Of a stretch of 64,000 nt of DNA, positions 9,864-17,393 are shown in pieces; the stretch's first letter is position 1, and the number at the start of each line of letters is the position of its first letter. This stretch comes from Acetobacterium paludosum (GTDB lineage Bacteria; Bacillota; Clostridia; Eubacteriales; Eubacteriaceae). The stretch is taken from NCBI RefSeq assembly GCF_008086595.1, contig NZ_RXYA01000007.1:115629-179628 (forward strand). The letters run 5' to 3'. The translations under genes were made by a program, and so were the position numbers. The notes beneath the pieces were generated by a model. The model saw nothing but the letters and a program-made list of their open reading frames with translations. It was not told where the DNA came from and searched no databases.

Positions 9864-9987
9864 TATTTTAAATCAAAGATCAGCTCTATCATTTTCTGAA
9901 TTGAATGATCTCGATCATTGAAAAGTAAATAGCCTCTTAACTAGATGATAGTCCTCCTGACAAGCGGATGATTATCTAACCAGCGGG

Positions 9988-10018
9988 GAAAAGATTTGAA
10001 CAAAGAACAGATCTTTTC
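9988..10018 (+). promoter_or_regulatory. 11-bp hairpin in the repeat-locus leader
   Basis: GAAAAGATTTG and CAGATCTTTTC pair over 11 positions (one G-U) around a nine-base loop. No T-run follows, so it is not a terminator; it could be an RNA structure or a DNA-binding dyad. Confidence 0.5.
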
Positions 10019-10096
10019 TGAAATTCGTAAAACTTTAGAAATACCTGATTTAAATGAATAAAGGAGAGAGCGATTCAAAGAATACGGTCACAAGAT

Positions 10097-10450
10097 CAGT
10101 TTCTCTGAATCATGAGAGCAAGTTCTTGAATCTAGAAGAATAAGTTCTTGGAATCGGTGAAGTGAGTTCTTGGAATTAAAGAAACAAGTTCCTATATTTT
10201 GAAGAAAAACAATACCTGAATATAGAAAAACAGTTTTAGAAATTCAAAAGAATAACTTCCTAGAATTAGAGAAATCAGTTTCTAATGAAGGCAAATGACT
10301 GGATTTAGAAAAACAACTTCTTTTATTCGAAAGAATCCATTTTCAGAATCAACGGAATAAGTTCCCAAGTTTAGAAGAAAACCAATACCTGGGTTTGGAA
10401 AAACAGTTTCTGCGAATCAAAAGAATGGCTTTCTGGATTATCTTGAAAAA
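10097..10450. repeat. Degenerate tandem repeat array, ~22-bp period
   Basis: About 15 units of 21-25 bp, with one longer interruption, follow the loose consensus CAAGTTCYTGGAATTTAGAA plus A/G-rich spacer. Most units contain an imperfect dyad TTC-N2/3-GAA. A larger repeat is nested in the array: 10186-10268 and 10359-10440 align over about 82 bases, 173 bp apart (about eight units), with shared islands such as CAATACCTG, AAAAACAGTTT and CAAAAGAAT. Because 22 is not a multiple of three the array is not coding. It lacks unique spacers, so it is not CRISPR. Confidence 0.75.
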
Positions 10451-10597
10451 TGTTCGAATAGGTGTAAATTCTCTGATTCACAAAAAGTAGGAAGACCCGA
10501 GGAGTTAAGAGTGATATTTGCATTGGAAAAGTGAAAAGAAGGTTTTTGATAAATCGAAAGGGGTGAGTCCGAAAGAAATGACATCTGAGATTGAACA

Positions 10598-10645
10598 CTG
10601 AAGCTGATTCTGCAGTAAAATGTGGGATCAGCTTCAGCATTTTTT
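10598..10645 (+). terminator. Terminator of the repeat locus
   Basis: A perfect 11-bp stem (CTGAAGCTGAT / ATCAGCTTCAG) with an 18-base loop, followed by CATTTTTT. It ends the putative transcript that starts near 9870. Confidence 0.8.
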
Positions 10646-10790
10646 GTGTTAGTTGACGCTCTTAAAAGATTGGATTGAAATTGTAACGATAGAAGGCTTT
10701 TGAATACTAATGTTTTCTAATTTGTACGAAATAAGTAAGTAATGCGTGCTGTTTTGCTTGTTTCTTCTTACCAATGAAAGGATATAATTT

Positions 10791-11264
10791 ATGAAATCTT
10801 ATGCTTTAATAATTATGAAACCTGACGCCTTAGAATCAGAGATAATTGAAACAATTATGCAACGTTTTGTTGACGAAAATTTTCAAATTGAAATGGTTGG
10901 TTTTAAACAAGTTGATCAGGAATTAATTCTTACACATTATGCTCATGTTGTTGACAAATTAGGAGAATCGTTTAGACAAATGGTAATAGCCGATTTTGTT
11001 GGCAAAAATATGATGCCAATAATTCTTAGTCAAGATGGGGAAAAAGCCATTGACAATGCAAGAGCTCTGACTGGTGCAACCGACCCTTCTTTATCACCAA
11101 AGGGAACTATCCGTGGAGATTATGGTATTGATTCAATGGAAGCCGCTAATCGTGAAAACAGATGCTGTGAAAATCTCATTCACTGCAGCGATTCACCGCA
11201 ATCTTTTTTGACTGAATTAAAACTTTGGTTTAATGTTAAAACATATAAGACCTATTCCTGTTAG
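10791..11264 (+). CDS. ndk: Nucleoside diphosphate kinase (variant with insertion)
   Basis: Transfers the gamma phosphate of NTPs to NDPs through a phosphohistidine. Residues 1-13 end in the family KPDA, GTIRGDYG (105-112) is intact, and the catalytic His is H131 in NLIHCSDS. Relative to the usual layout, where HGSDS closely follows RGDFG, there is an insertion of about ten residues (SMEAANRENRCCE) between them. At 157 aa it is longer than the ~135-150 aa typical form. AAAGGAT precedes the ATG. It is monocistronic, convergent with the sortase gene and sharing its terminator. Confidence 0.88.
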   Translation: MKSYALIIMKPDALESEIIETIMQRFVDENFQIEMVGFKQVDQELILTHYAHVVDKLGESFRQMVIADFVGKNMMPIILSQDGEKAIDNARALTGATDPSLSPKGTIRGDYGIDSMEAANRENRCCENLIHCSDSPQSFLTELKLWFNVKTYKTYSC

Positions 11265-11276
11265 GATAACCAATAC

Positions 11277-11330
11277 AAAAAATGTCCCAATTACTGCTTA
11301 TACAATTAAAGCAGTAATTAGGACATTTTT
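11277..11330. terminator. Bidirectional terminator between ndk and srtB
   Basis: A long stem, AATGTCC-C-AATTACTGC pairing with GCAGTAATT-A-GGACATT, with one mismatch, A-run before and T-run after. It serves both convergent genes. Confidence 0.85.
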
Positions 11331-11343
11331 ACATTAAAATATA

Positions 11344-12060
11344 TTATTTAATTTTTCTGGCATTCACCACAAAGCGGGCATTATCAAATGTATATATACA
11401 GGTTGATAGTGTGAGAACCTCATCGGTAGGATTAACAACCACTCCCGTATCATAAAGTGAAAGTGATTTTAATCGATTCATGTAATTTAAAAACTCAGTA
11501 TCATTATTGAACTCTGGCTGTCGATAATCATAATCAGCATCGGTAATATATGCTGAGAATATTTCCCAATCACCCGGGTCTCCAGGACGATCAAACTTAA
11601 CAATCGGATGTTCTGTAAAATATGACTGTTCCTGATAGCGCCACAAGCTGCCAAACATGGATTCATTTGTCATATAATGACCATAAAGCACATTATTCCG
11701 AGTGAATTCAGTGTTGCAGACGCAATCAAGAAAAATTGTTCCTTCAATGGAGTCTTCATTAGAAAAATTATGATGGAGATAGTAATCGTTATTATCCGTT
11801 TGAACTACGGGGTACTCCAATGGCGTTCCATCAACTTGAATCCAACCAATAGTTTGGGAATTAATAGCCAACAGCCCATTAAAATCAATGCGATCATTCT
11901 GATTCGTTTCGCTGGCTTGAGCTACTGCAATAATTTTGTTTTTTTCCAGATTTTGTGTAATAATAGGGTAGAGAAAATAACTAATGCAACATAATGCAAC
12001 AATAATGAGCATTGTACCGACGATAACTTTCATTTTATGGTTACTGTTTTGCGCGATCAT
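11344..12060 (-). CDS. srtB: Class B sortase
   Basis: A membrane-anchored cysteine transpeptidase that links surface proteins to the cell wall. I chose ATG 12060, after GGAGG, giving 238 aa. It has an N-terminal transmembrane segment (about residues 11-32), the catalytic His in YGHYM (H128), Cys in TLSTC (C221) and Arg in NARF (R229). The insert between His and Cys is that of class B enzymes. No sorting-signal protein or pilin is adjacent, so substrates must be encoded elsewhere. It interrupts an otherwise conserved block between the radical SAM pair and rplU. Confidence 0.92.
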   Translation of the reverse strand: MIAQNSNHKMKVIVGTMLIIVALCCISYFLYPIITQNLEKNKIIAVAQASETNQNDRIDFNGLLAINSQTIGWIQVDGTPLEYPVVQTDNNDYYLHHNFSNEDSIEGTIFLDCVCNTEFTRNNVLYGHYMTNESMFGSLWRYQEQSYFTEHPIVKFDRPGDPGDWEIFSAYITDADYDYRQPEFNNDTEFLNYMNRLKSLSLYDTGVVVNPTDEVLTLSTCIYTFDNARFVVNARKIK

Positions 12061-12195
12061 TATTACCTCCAGTAATATCTTTTTATTCATATTATAAACG
12101 ATTTCATTTCTTTTTCCAATCAATAATATAAATAAATATCATACTCTGCCAGAGGTTTTAGTCGATACTCAGAAATATTAAAAAAATAATTCTAG

Positions 12196-12224
12196 TTGAC
12201 TTTATTGGCTTCCCGTGTTAATAT
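12196..12224 (+). promoter_or_regulatory. Promoter of the rplU operon
   Basis: TTGACT (12196-12201), 17-base spacer, TAATAT (12219-12224), just upstream of the L21 leader. Confidence 0.75.
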
Positions 12225-12231
12225 TTATAAA

Positions 12232-12299
12232 GTTATGTAGCCGCACACACAAGGTTTAAGTCGAAAGCACCTTTTGTGGCGAGTCTGGTATGAGGAGGT
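12232..12299 (+). ncRNA. L21 leader (ribosomal protein leader RNA)
   Basis: The short leader contains CCGCACACACAAGG, GTCGAAAGCACCTTTTGTGGCGAGTC and the GGAGG of rplU. Position, compact hairpin (AAGG...CCTT with GAAAGC) and the GCGAGTC-type ending match the L21 leader found before rplU in Firmicutes, thought to bind L21 for feedback control. Assigned from memory of the motif, not a covariance search. Confidence 0.6.
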
Positions 12300-12308
12300 G
12301 TGAAAATT

Positions 12309-12626
12309 ATGTATGCAATCATTAAAACAGGTGGTAAACAATACCGCGTTCAAGAAAATGATGTTATCGAAATTGAAAAAATCAATTTCAAAGAAGAAAA
12401 TGTAAAAGAGATTTCTTTTACTGAAGTTTTAGCTGTAAACAAAGATGGGAAAATGGTCGTTGGAACTCCAATGGTCGAAAATGCCCTTGTTAAAGCTGAA
12501 ATTCTCGAGGTTGCTAAAGGGCCAAAAATTATTATTTACAAGTATAAATCTAAAAAAGATTATCGTAAAAAACAAGGTCATCGTCAGCCATTCATGAGAG
12601 TTAAAATCACGAGCATTCAAGCTTAG
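12309..12626 (+). CDS. rplU: 50S ribosomal protein L21
   Basis: A 105-aa large-subunit protein that binds 23S rRNA. It starts MYAIIKTGGKQYRVQENDVIEIEK and ends KKDYRKKQGHRQPFMRVKI, both strongly conserved. GTG 12300 is an in-frame alternative, but GGAGG lies 10 bases from ATG 12309 and the protein start matches the family there. First gene of rplU-prp-rpmA. Confidence 0.97.
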   Translation: MYAIIKTGGKQYRVQENDVIEIEKINFKEENVKEISFTEVLAVNKDGKMVVGTPMVENALVKAEILEVAKGPKIIIYKYKSKKDYRKKQGHRQPFMRVKITSIQA

Positions 12627-12634
12627 GATATTTT

Positions 12635-12967
12635 ATGATTTCAGTAAATATTAATGGTAAAAATAATGAAGTAGATGAAGTAATTGTATCTGGGCATTCG
12701 GGCTTTGCAGATCAAGGTGAAGATATTGTTTGTGCTGCTGTTTCGGTTTTGACCATCAGCATCCTTAATGGGCTCACAGAAATCGTTGGTCGAAAAGATC
12801 TTTCAGAAATGGTGGAAGAAGGATATGTTCGTTTTACCATTCCGAAAATAACAGATGAAAAAACGAAAATGAAAACAGAGACACTGATCTCAACTTTACT
12901 CTTGGGAATCCGGGGGATAAAGGAAGCTTATGGAGATTATATTCAGTTTGAAGAAGTATATAAATAG
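12635..12967 (+). CDS. prp: Ribosomal-processing cysteine protease Prp
   Basis: A 110-aa cysteine protease (older name YsxB) that removes the N-terminal extension of L27 in Firmicutes. The catalytic pair is visible as His in SGHSGF (H21) and Cys in DIVCAAVS (C33). It lies between rplU and rpmA, as expected. Its target is present next door: L27 here begins with the LQLF-AHKKG cleavage sequence, so the Prp/L27 maturation step is intact. Confidence 0.95.
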   Translation: MISVNINGKNNEVDEVIVSGHSGFADQGEDIVCAAVSVLTISILNGLTEIVGRKDLSEMVEEGYVRFTIPKITDEKTKMKTETLISTLLLGIRGIKEAYGDYIQFEEVYK

Positions 12968-12979
12968 GAGGTGAACATA

Positions 12980-13267
12980 ATGATTAAAATGAACCTTCAA
13001 CTATTTGCCCATAAAAAAGGGGTTGGTAGTTCAAGAAATGGTCGTGACAGTGAAGCCAAGCGTCTTGGAGTAAAAAGAGGAGACGGTCAATTCGTTCTTG
13101 CAGGTAATATTCTTGTTCGTCAAAGAGGAACAAAAATTCACCCAGGTACCAATGTTGGAAAAGGCGGAGACGATACATTATTCGCATTAGAAGATGGTAT
13201 TGTGCGTTTTGAAAGAAAAGGCAGAGATAAAAAACAAGTAAGTATTTATCCTCGGGAAGCAATCTAG
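12980..13267 (+). CDS. rpmA: 50S ribosomal protein L27 with Prp-cleaved extension
   Basis: A 95-aa peptidyl-transferase-region protein. The start is ATG 12980, with AGGAGGTG six bases before it; the earlier GTG 12971 is part of that ribosome site. The N-terminus [18 protein letters not shown] has the nine-residue extension that Prp cuts after F9 to expose the mature AHKKG end. The rest ([32 protein letters not shown]) is typical. Confidence 0.97.
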   Translation: MIKMNLQLFAHKKGVGSSRNGRDSEAKRLGVKRGDGQFVLAGNILVRQRGTKIHPGTNVGKGGDDTLFALEDGIVRFERKGRDKKQVSIYPREAI

Positions 13268-13295
13268 TTTTCCAGTGACAAAATAATACATCTAT

Positions 13296-13341
13296 AAAAC
13301 CTCTTATGCTCGTTTTTGACAGATAAGAGGTTTTATTTTTT
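13296..13341 (+). terminator. Terminator after rpmA
   Basis: AAAACCTCTTAT and ATAAGAGGTTTT form a 12-bp stem followed by ATTTTTT. It separates the ribosomal genes from obg, allowing partial read-through. Confidence 0.85.
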
Positions 13342-13379
13342 GTTGTTTGGGTAAGTACCAAAATAAAAGCGAGGTAGCA

Positions 13380-14663
13380 ATGTTTGTTGATAAAGCAGAA
13401 ATAATTCTAGTAGCTGGCAGTGGGGGACATGGAGGCGTAAGTTTCCGAAGAGAAAAATATGTTCCCATGGGCGGACCTGATGGTGGCCACGGCGGTCACG
13501 GAGGCAGTATTATCTTAATGGCAGATAATGGCCTTCGGACCTTAGTAGAATTCAAATATAAAAGAAAACACAAAGCAGAAAATGGGGAAAATGGAACCAG
13601 CGGCCAATCATCTGGAAAAAGCGGTGAAGATTTAATCATTAAAGTACCTGTAGGAACGCTTGTGAAAGATAAAGAAACTGGACGAGTAATTTGCGATTTG
13701 TCTGAAAATGGGCAGAAGTATCAAATCGTTGATGGAGGCCGAGGGGGACGTGGAAACATGAACTTCGCAACGGCTACACGACAAACACCTCGCTTTGCAC
13801 AGGGTGGCGTAAGAGGTCAAGAACGCACGATTATTCTTGAACTAAAACTTCTGGCGGATGTGGGACTCATTGGATTCCCAAATGTTGGGAAATCTACTTT
13901 ATTATCCGTCATTACAAAAGCAAAACCAAAGATTGCGAATTATCATTTTACTACTATTATCCCTAATTTAGGTGTAGTAGAATGGCGTAATTTTGATCCT
14001 TTCGTCATTGCGGATATTCCTGGTTTGATTGAAGGCGCTCATGAAGGAACTGGTCTTGGCGATCAATTTCTCAGACATGTGGAGCGAACAAAGCTTCTAA
14101 TTCACCTTTTGGATGCATCTGGAAGTGAAGGTCGGGAGCCATTGGATGATTTTAAAAAGATCAACTATGAGTTGGAAAAATATAATGCAAAGTTAGCTCA
14201 ACGGGTACAAATTGTTGCCTTAAACAAGGTTGACCTGATCTCTGATCAATCAGAACTGTATACATTAAAAGGTGAACTTGAAACCCTTGGCTATGAGGTT
14301 TTTATCATTTCAGCTGTTACCGGTCAGGGCCTTAATGAACTTCTAAGCCGAACCATTCAACTGCTTGATGAAATTGGTGAGGTCGAGCCGATCTTTGATT
14401 TTGAACCCGAAGAAGAAACAATTTACACACCAGAGTTTAAAGAAAAACAATTTACCGTCAAAAAGGTTGACAATTCATTTGTTGTTGAAGGTGAATTTTT
14501 TGAACGTCTGATTAATTCTGTTAATTTTGAAGATTTGGATTCCATTGGCTTTTTCCAACGCGTTTTAAAGGATAAGGGAGTCTTTGAAGAGTTAGAAAAG
14601 ATGAACATTAAAGATGATGATACTGTCCGAATAGACGAGATTGAATTTGAGTATTATAAATAG
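13380..14663 (+). CDS. obg: GTPase Obg (CgtA)
   Basis: A 427-aa GTPase acting in late 50S assembly and stress control. ATG 13380 (protein MFVDKAEIILVAGSGGHGG) is the family start and follows GAGGT; an in-frame ATG 33 bases upstream lacks support. Domains in order: glycine-rich Obg fold (GGPDGGHGGHGG), G domain with GFPNVGKST, DIPGLIEGAHEG and NKVD, then a C-terminal Obg-specific domain of about 80 residues. Neighbours rpmA and yhbY also serve the ribosome. Confidence 0.97.
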   Translation: MFVDKAEIILVAGSGGHGGVSFRREKYVPMGGPDGGHGGHGGSIILMADNGLRTLVEFKYKRKHKAENGENGTSGQSSGKSGEDLIIKVPVGTLVKDKETGRVICDLSENGQKYQIVDGGRGGRGNMNFATATRQTPRFAQGGVRGQERTIILELKLLADVGLIGFPNVGKSTLLSVITKAKPKIANYHFTTIIPNLGVVEWRNFDPFVIADIPGLIEGAHEGTGLGDQFLRHVERTKLLIHLLDASGSEGREPLDDFKKINYELEKYNAKLAQRVQIVALNKVDLISDQSELYTLKGELETLGYEVFIISAVTGQGLNELLSRTIQLLDEIGEVEPIFDFEPEEETIYTPEFKEKQFTVKKVDNSFVVEGEFFERLINSVNFEDLDSIGFFQRVLKDKGVFEELEKMNIKDDDTVRIDEIEFEYYK

Positions 14664-14714
14664 ATTTCACCACTTATTTTATGTTATAATAACATCGTAG
14701 AAAGTAGAGAAAAA

Positions 14715-15074
14715 ATGTTAACGAGTAAACAAAGAAGTTATTTAAAAAAACTTGCCATTGATATTCCAGATATTATTTTTATTGGCAAGGATGGGATAAC
14801 CCCTCAAGTGATCATTCAAACCCGAGACGCTATCGTTGCCCGGGAACTGGTCAAGGGAAAAGTACAAAACAATTCACTTGAAGAAGTCGACAATGTTGCC
14901 AAAGAATTGGCAATAGCTACGAAATCGGACATTGTATGTACAATAGGCAATAAGTTCATTTTGTATAAAAAGAACTTGCTAAAAACGAAAATTGAAGTTC
15001 CCTCGAAAAACCAGAAAAAAATAAAACGTTTTAAGAAAAAAACAATGGGGACTCCAAAAAAGTTTAATGATTAA
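14715..15074 (+). CDS. yhbY: YhbY/CRS1 RNA-binding protein
   Basis: A 119-aa KH-like RNA-binding protein associated with pre-50S particles. It shows the family start LTSKQRSYLKKLA, the FIGKDGITPQVI loop (GKxG RNA contact), and the ELVKGKV segment. The C-terminal 25 residues are a lysine-rich tail that is probably disordered. It is followed by nadD within 17 bp. Confidence 0.92.
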   Translation: MLTSKQRSYLKKLAIDIPDIIFIGKDGITPQVIIQTRDAIVARELVKGKVQNNSLEEVDNVAKELAIATKSDIVCTIGNKFILYKKNLLKTKIEVPSKNQKKIKRFKKKTMGTPKKFND

Positions 15075-15090
15075 AAAGTAAAGGTTTGAG

Positions 15091-15723
15091 ATGAAGGAAA
15101 AAATCGGACTTCTGGGAGGAACTTTTAATCCCATACATACTGGACATCTGCTCCTTGCAGAATCGGCTAGAGATCAATATAAATTGAATAAGGTTTTGTT
15201 TATTCCGACAGGGAATAATCCTTTTAAACTGTCTCAAGATGAAATTTCCAAGGAAGATCGTCTTAAAATGGTTGAACTGGCTATTGCAAGCAATCCTTAT
15301 TTTGAAATAATGACCTATGAAATTGATCAAAATGGGCTTACCTACACGATTGATACCGTAAATAAAATAAAAGAAATTTATCCTGACAGTGACCTTTATT
15401 TTATCGCAGGAGCTGATTTGATGTTTGAAATCACACTTTGGAAGGGAGCTTCCGAACTCTTGAAGGCTGTAAGCTTTATTACGACATTTCGACCCGGTTA
15501 CAGTCATGAGAATCTCGATATCCGAATCAAAGAACTTCGAGAAATTTATGGAGCATCAATTTTTAAATTATGCACCACCGAAATGGCCATCGCATCTTCA
15601 GACATCCGTTCCCGAATCAGAAATGGGTACTCCATTCGATATTTATTACCTGAGACTGTAGAAAAGTATATCTACATGCATCAGTTATACGCAACAAAAT
15701 CACGAACTGAGAGTAAAAAATGA
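15091..15723 (+). CDS. nadD: Nicotinate-nucleotide adenylyltransferase
   Basis: Makes nicotinate adenine dinucleotide from NaMN and ATP in NAD synthesis. A 210-aa nucleotidyltransferase with LLGGTFNPIHTGHLLLAE (the GTFNPxHxGH motif), GADLMFEI and the C-terminal SSDIRSRIRNGYSIRYLLP (SSTxIR-type motif). The stop overlaps the yqeK start as ATGA. Confidence 0.97.
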   Translation: MKEKIGLLGGTFNPIHTGHLLLAESARDQYKLNKVLFIPTGNNPFKLSQDEISKEDRLKMVELAIASNPYFEIMTYEIDQNGLTYTIDTVNKIKEIYPDSDLYFIAGADLMFEITLWKGASELLKAVSFITTFRPGYSHENLDIRIKELREIYGASIFKLCTTEMAIASSDIRSRIRNGYSIRYLLPETVEKYIYMHQLYATKSRTESKK

Positions 15724-16310
15724 ACTGGAATGAAATTGAATCAGATTTAAAAAACAAGCTAACTAAAAAGCGATTTCTACATACTAAAAATGTGGTTGAA
15801 GCCGCAAAACATCTAGCTTTAAAATATGGAGGCGATGTGGAGAAAGCTTCTCTTGCAGCGTTACTGCATGATTGCGCTAAATATTTTTCAAATGATGAAT
15901 TATTGTATTATGCAGAAAATCATCATATTAAAATAGATACGGTAAGCCATAATGATCCCCAATTACTCCACGGCCCTGTCGGTGCTGTCGTTGCAAAGGA
16001 TCTTTACGGTATTGTAGACAAAGAGATTCAAGATGCTATTTGTTACCATACGACTGGTCGCAAAGACATGACAACGCTCGATAAAATTATCTATCTGGCG
16101 GATTTTATCGAAAAAGGTCGAACCTACCCTGGTGTTGAAGCGATCCGAAAGACGGCACTTCTTAATTTAGATAAAGCGACTATGCAAGCTATGACAAACA
16201 GCATCTGTCATGTAGCGCAAATGGGTTCACTTATTCATAAAAGCACCATTTGTGCACGAAATGATTTAATTATTAAAGAAATTAAAAAAAATAAAAATGA
16301 AAGTGAGTGA
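15720..16310 (+). CDS. yqeK: HD-domain Ap4A hydrolase YqeK
   Basis: A 196-aa HD-superfamily phosphohydrolase; B. subtilis YqeK is a symmetrical Ap4A hydrolase. Metal ligands are visible in RFLHTKNVVEAA (H), LLHDCAK (HD) and later DNPQLLHGPVGA-type NDPQLLHGP and CYHTTGR. Overlaps nadD upstream and rsfS downstream by four bases each, so the three are co-translated. Confidence 0.93.
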   Translation: MNWNEIESDLKNKLTKKRFLHTKNVVEAAKHLALKYGGDVEKASLAALLHDCAKYFSNDELLYYAENHHIKIDTVSHNDPQLLHGPVGAVVAKDLYGIVDKEIQDAICYHTTGRKDMTTLDKIIYLADFIEKGRTYPGVEAIRKTALLNLDKATMQAMTNSICHVAQMGSLIHKSTICARNDLIIKEIKKNKNESE

Positions 16311-16651
16311 TTATTATTATTCCAGAAGAATTTGTTGAAAAAATTAAAGGTTGGATTGAGGATAAAAATGGTTTTGATATTGAAATCATCAATATCACGG
16401 AAATGTCGTCGATTGCAAATTATTTTGTGATTGCCAGCGGAAACTCTGAACGACAAGTAAAAGCCATAGCTGACAATATTGAATATGAAACAAAAAAAAT
16501 GGAAATATTTCCTAAAGGCATTGAAGGACAGCGCGAAGGCCGTTGGATTCTTTTAGATTACTATGATGTTATCGTTCATATTTTCCATGCTGATGAACGT
16601 GGGTTTTATAATTTAGAAAAACTCTGGGAAAACAGTGCCATCACCAGATAA
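16307..16651 (+). CDS. rsfS: Ribosome silencing factor RsfS
   Basis: Binds L14 and blocks subunit joining when nutrients are low. The 114-aa product has MSSIANYFVIASGNSERQVKAIADNIE and EGQREGRWILLDYYDVIVHIFHADERGFYNLEKLW, classic for the family. The start is a GTG overlapping the yqeK stop, followed by four ATT codons. Last gene of the obg-to-rsfS block. Confidence 0.95.
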   Translation: MIIIIPEEFVEKIKGWIEDKNGFDIEIINITEMSSIANYFVIASGNSERQVKAIADNIEYETKKMEIFPKGIEGQREGRWILLDYYDVIVHIFHADERGFYNLEKLWENSAITR

Positions 16652-16684
16652 TTAGTTTTTATAATTTGAAAGGGGTAGAGCTCA

Positions 16685-17368
16685 ATTTTTATTACAGTCA
16701 AAGACTTACATAAGGATTTTAAACTCGGTAAAAATAGTATAAGTATACTCAAAGGAATTAACCTAAGCATTGAACAAGGCGAAATGGTGGCGCTTCTTGG
16801 TCCTTCTGGATCGGGAAAATCCACCTTTTTAAACGTTCTAGGAGGACTTGTTCCCCCAACCTCCGGTGAAATATTAATTAGAGACTTTCGCATCAGTGAT
16901 ATGACCGAAAATGAACTCTGCCTATTTAGAAGAGAACACCTTGGTTTTATCTTTCAGTCTTATAATTTAATTTCAACCATGACTGCTATTGAAAATGTTG
17001 CTTTAGCACTTACCTTTGCCGGTGTAAAAAAAGATATTCGTCTAAAAAAAGCAAAAGAAGCACTGGAGATTGTCGGCCTTTTAGACCGTATGGAACATAA
17101 ACCCAATGAATTATCAGGAGGACAGCAACAGCGAGTGAGTATCGCTCGGGCGCTGGTTAATCATCCTGAAATTATTCTTGCCGATGAGCCAACAGGAAAT
17201 TTGGATTCAAAAACGAGTGCTGATATCATGGAAATGATCACCAAACTTAATCGTGAAGATAACCAAACTTTTGTTATAGTCACGCATGATCCAGAAGTCT
17301 CTAAGTATTGTACAAAAGTAATCCATATGTGCGATGGTCTTATAGAGAGTTGGGAAGATCAACGATAA
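16685..17368 (+). CDS. ABC transporter ATPase (MacB/LolD type) with AUU start
   Basis: The ATPase of an FtsX/MacB-type exporter. Walker A is GPSGSGKST, the Q-loop VFQSYNL-like IFQSYNL, signature LSGGQQQR, Walker B ILADEPTGNLD, and the switch His in VTHDPE. The first standard start codon in frame is ATG 16784, directly before Walker A, which would delete about 33 conserved residues (TVKDLHKDF...LKGINLSIEQGE). A TAG at 16676 limits the frame, and no ATG, GTG or TTG lies between. ATT 16685 is nine bases after AAAGGGG and gives the expected N-terminus, so an AUU start is inferred. First gene of a four-gene operon. Confidence 0.85.
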   Translation: MFITVKDLHKDFKLGKNSISILKGINLSIEQGEMVALLGPSGSGKSTFLNVLGGLVPPTSGEILIRDFRISDMTENELCLFRREHLGFIFQSYNLISTMTAIENVALALTFAGVKKDIRLKKAKEALEIVGLLDRMEHKPNELSGGQQQRVSIARALVNHPEIILADEPTGNLDSKTSADIMEMITKLNREDNQTFVIVTHDPEVSKYCTKVIHMCDGLIESWEDQR

Positions 17369-17393
17369 ACTAATATTAGAAATGGAGTTACAA

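Larger units (their letters stand above)
9870..10645 (+). ncRNA. Candidate long non-coding transcript with 22-nt modules
   Basis: Between the promoter at 9836 and a strong terminator at 10598-10645 lie about 775 bases with no convincing gene. The contents are a GATC-centred hairpin near 9906, an 11-bp hairpin at 9988-10018, then some 15 degenerate ~22-bp repeats, then about 150 bases without obvious repeats. The only start-like frame is TTG 9996, 21 codons (NKEQIFSEIRKTLEIPDLNE), after an AGCGGGG ribosome-site match and inside the hairpin. Promoter and terminator show a transcription unit is plausible. Whether RNA or DNA is the functional form is unknown. Confidence 0.45.

Noticed and set aside
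10097..10450. CRISPR array
   Set aside because: Units are degenerate, adjacent and lack unique spacers; no cas genes nearby.
10371..10640. 89-aa minus-strand ORF in the repeat locus
   Set aside because: Low-complexity frame crossing the terminator and the repeats, no ribosome site and no family; treated as chance.
12984..13361. 125-aa minus-strand ORF opposite rpmA
   Set aside because: Antisense to the L27 gene and spanning its terminator.
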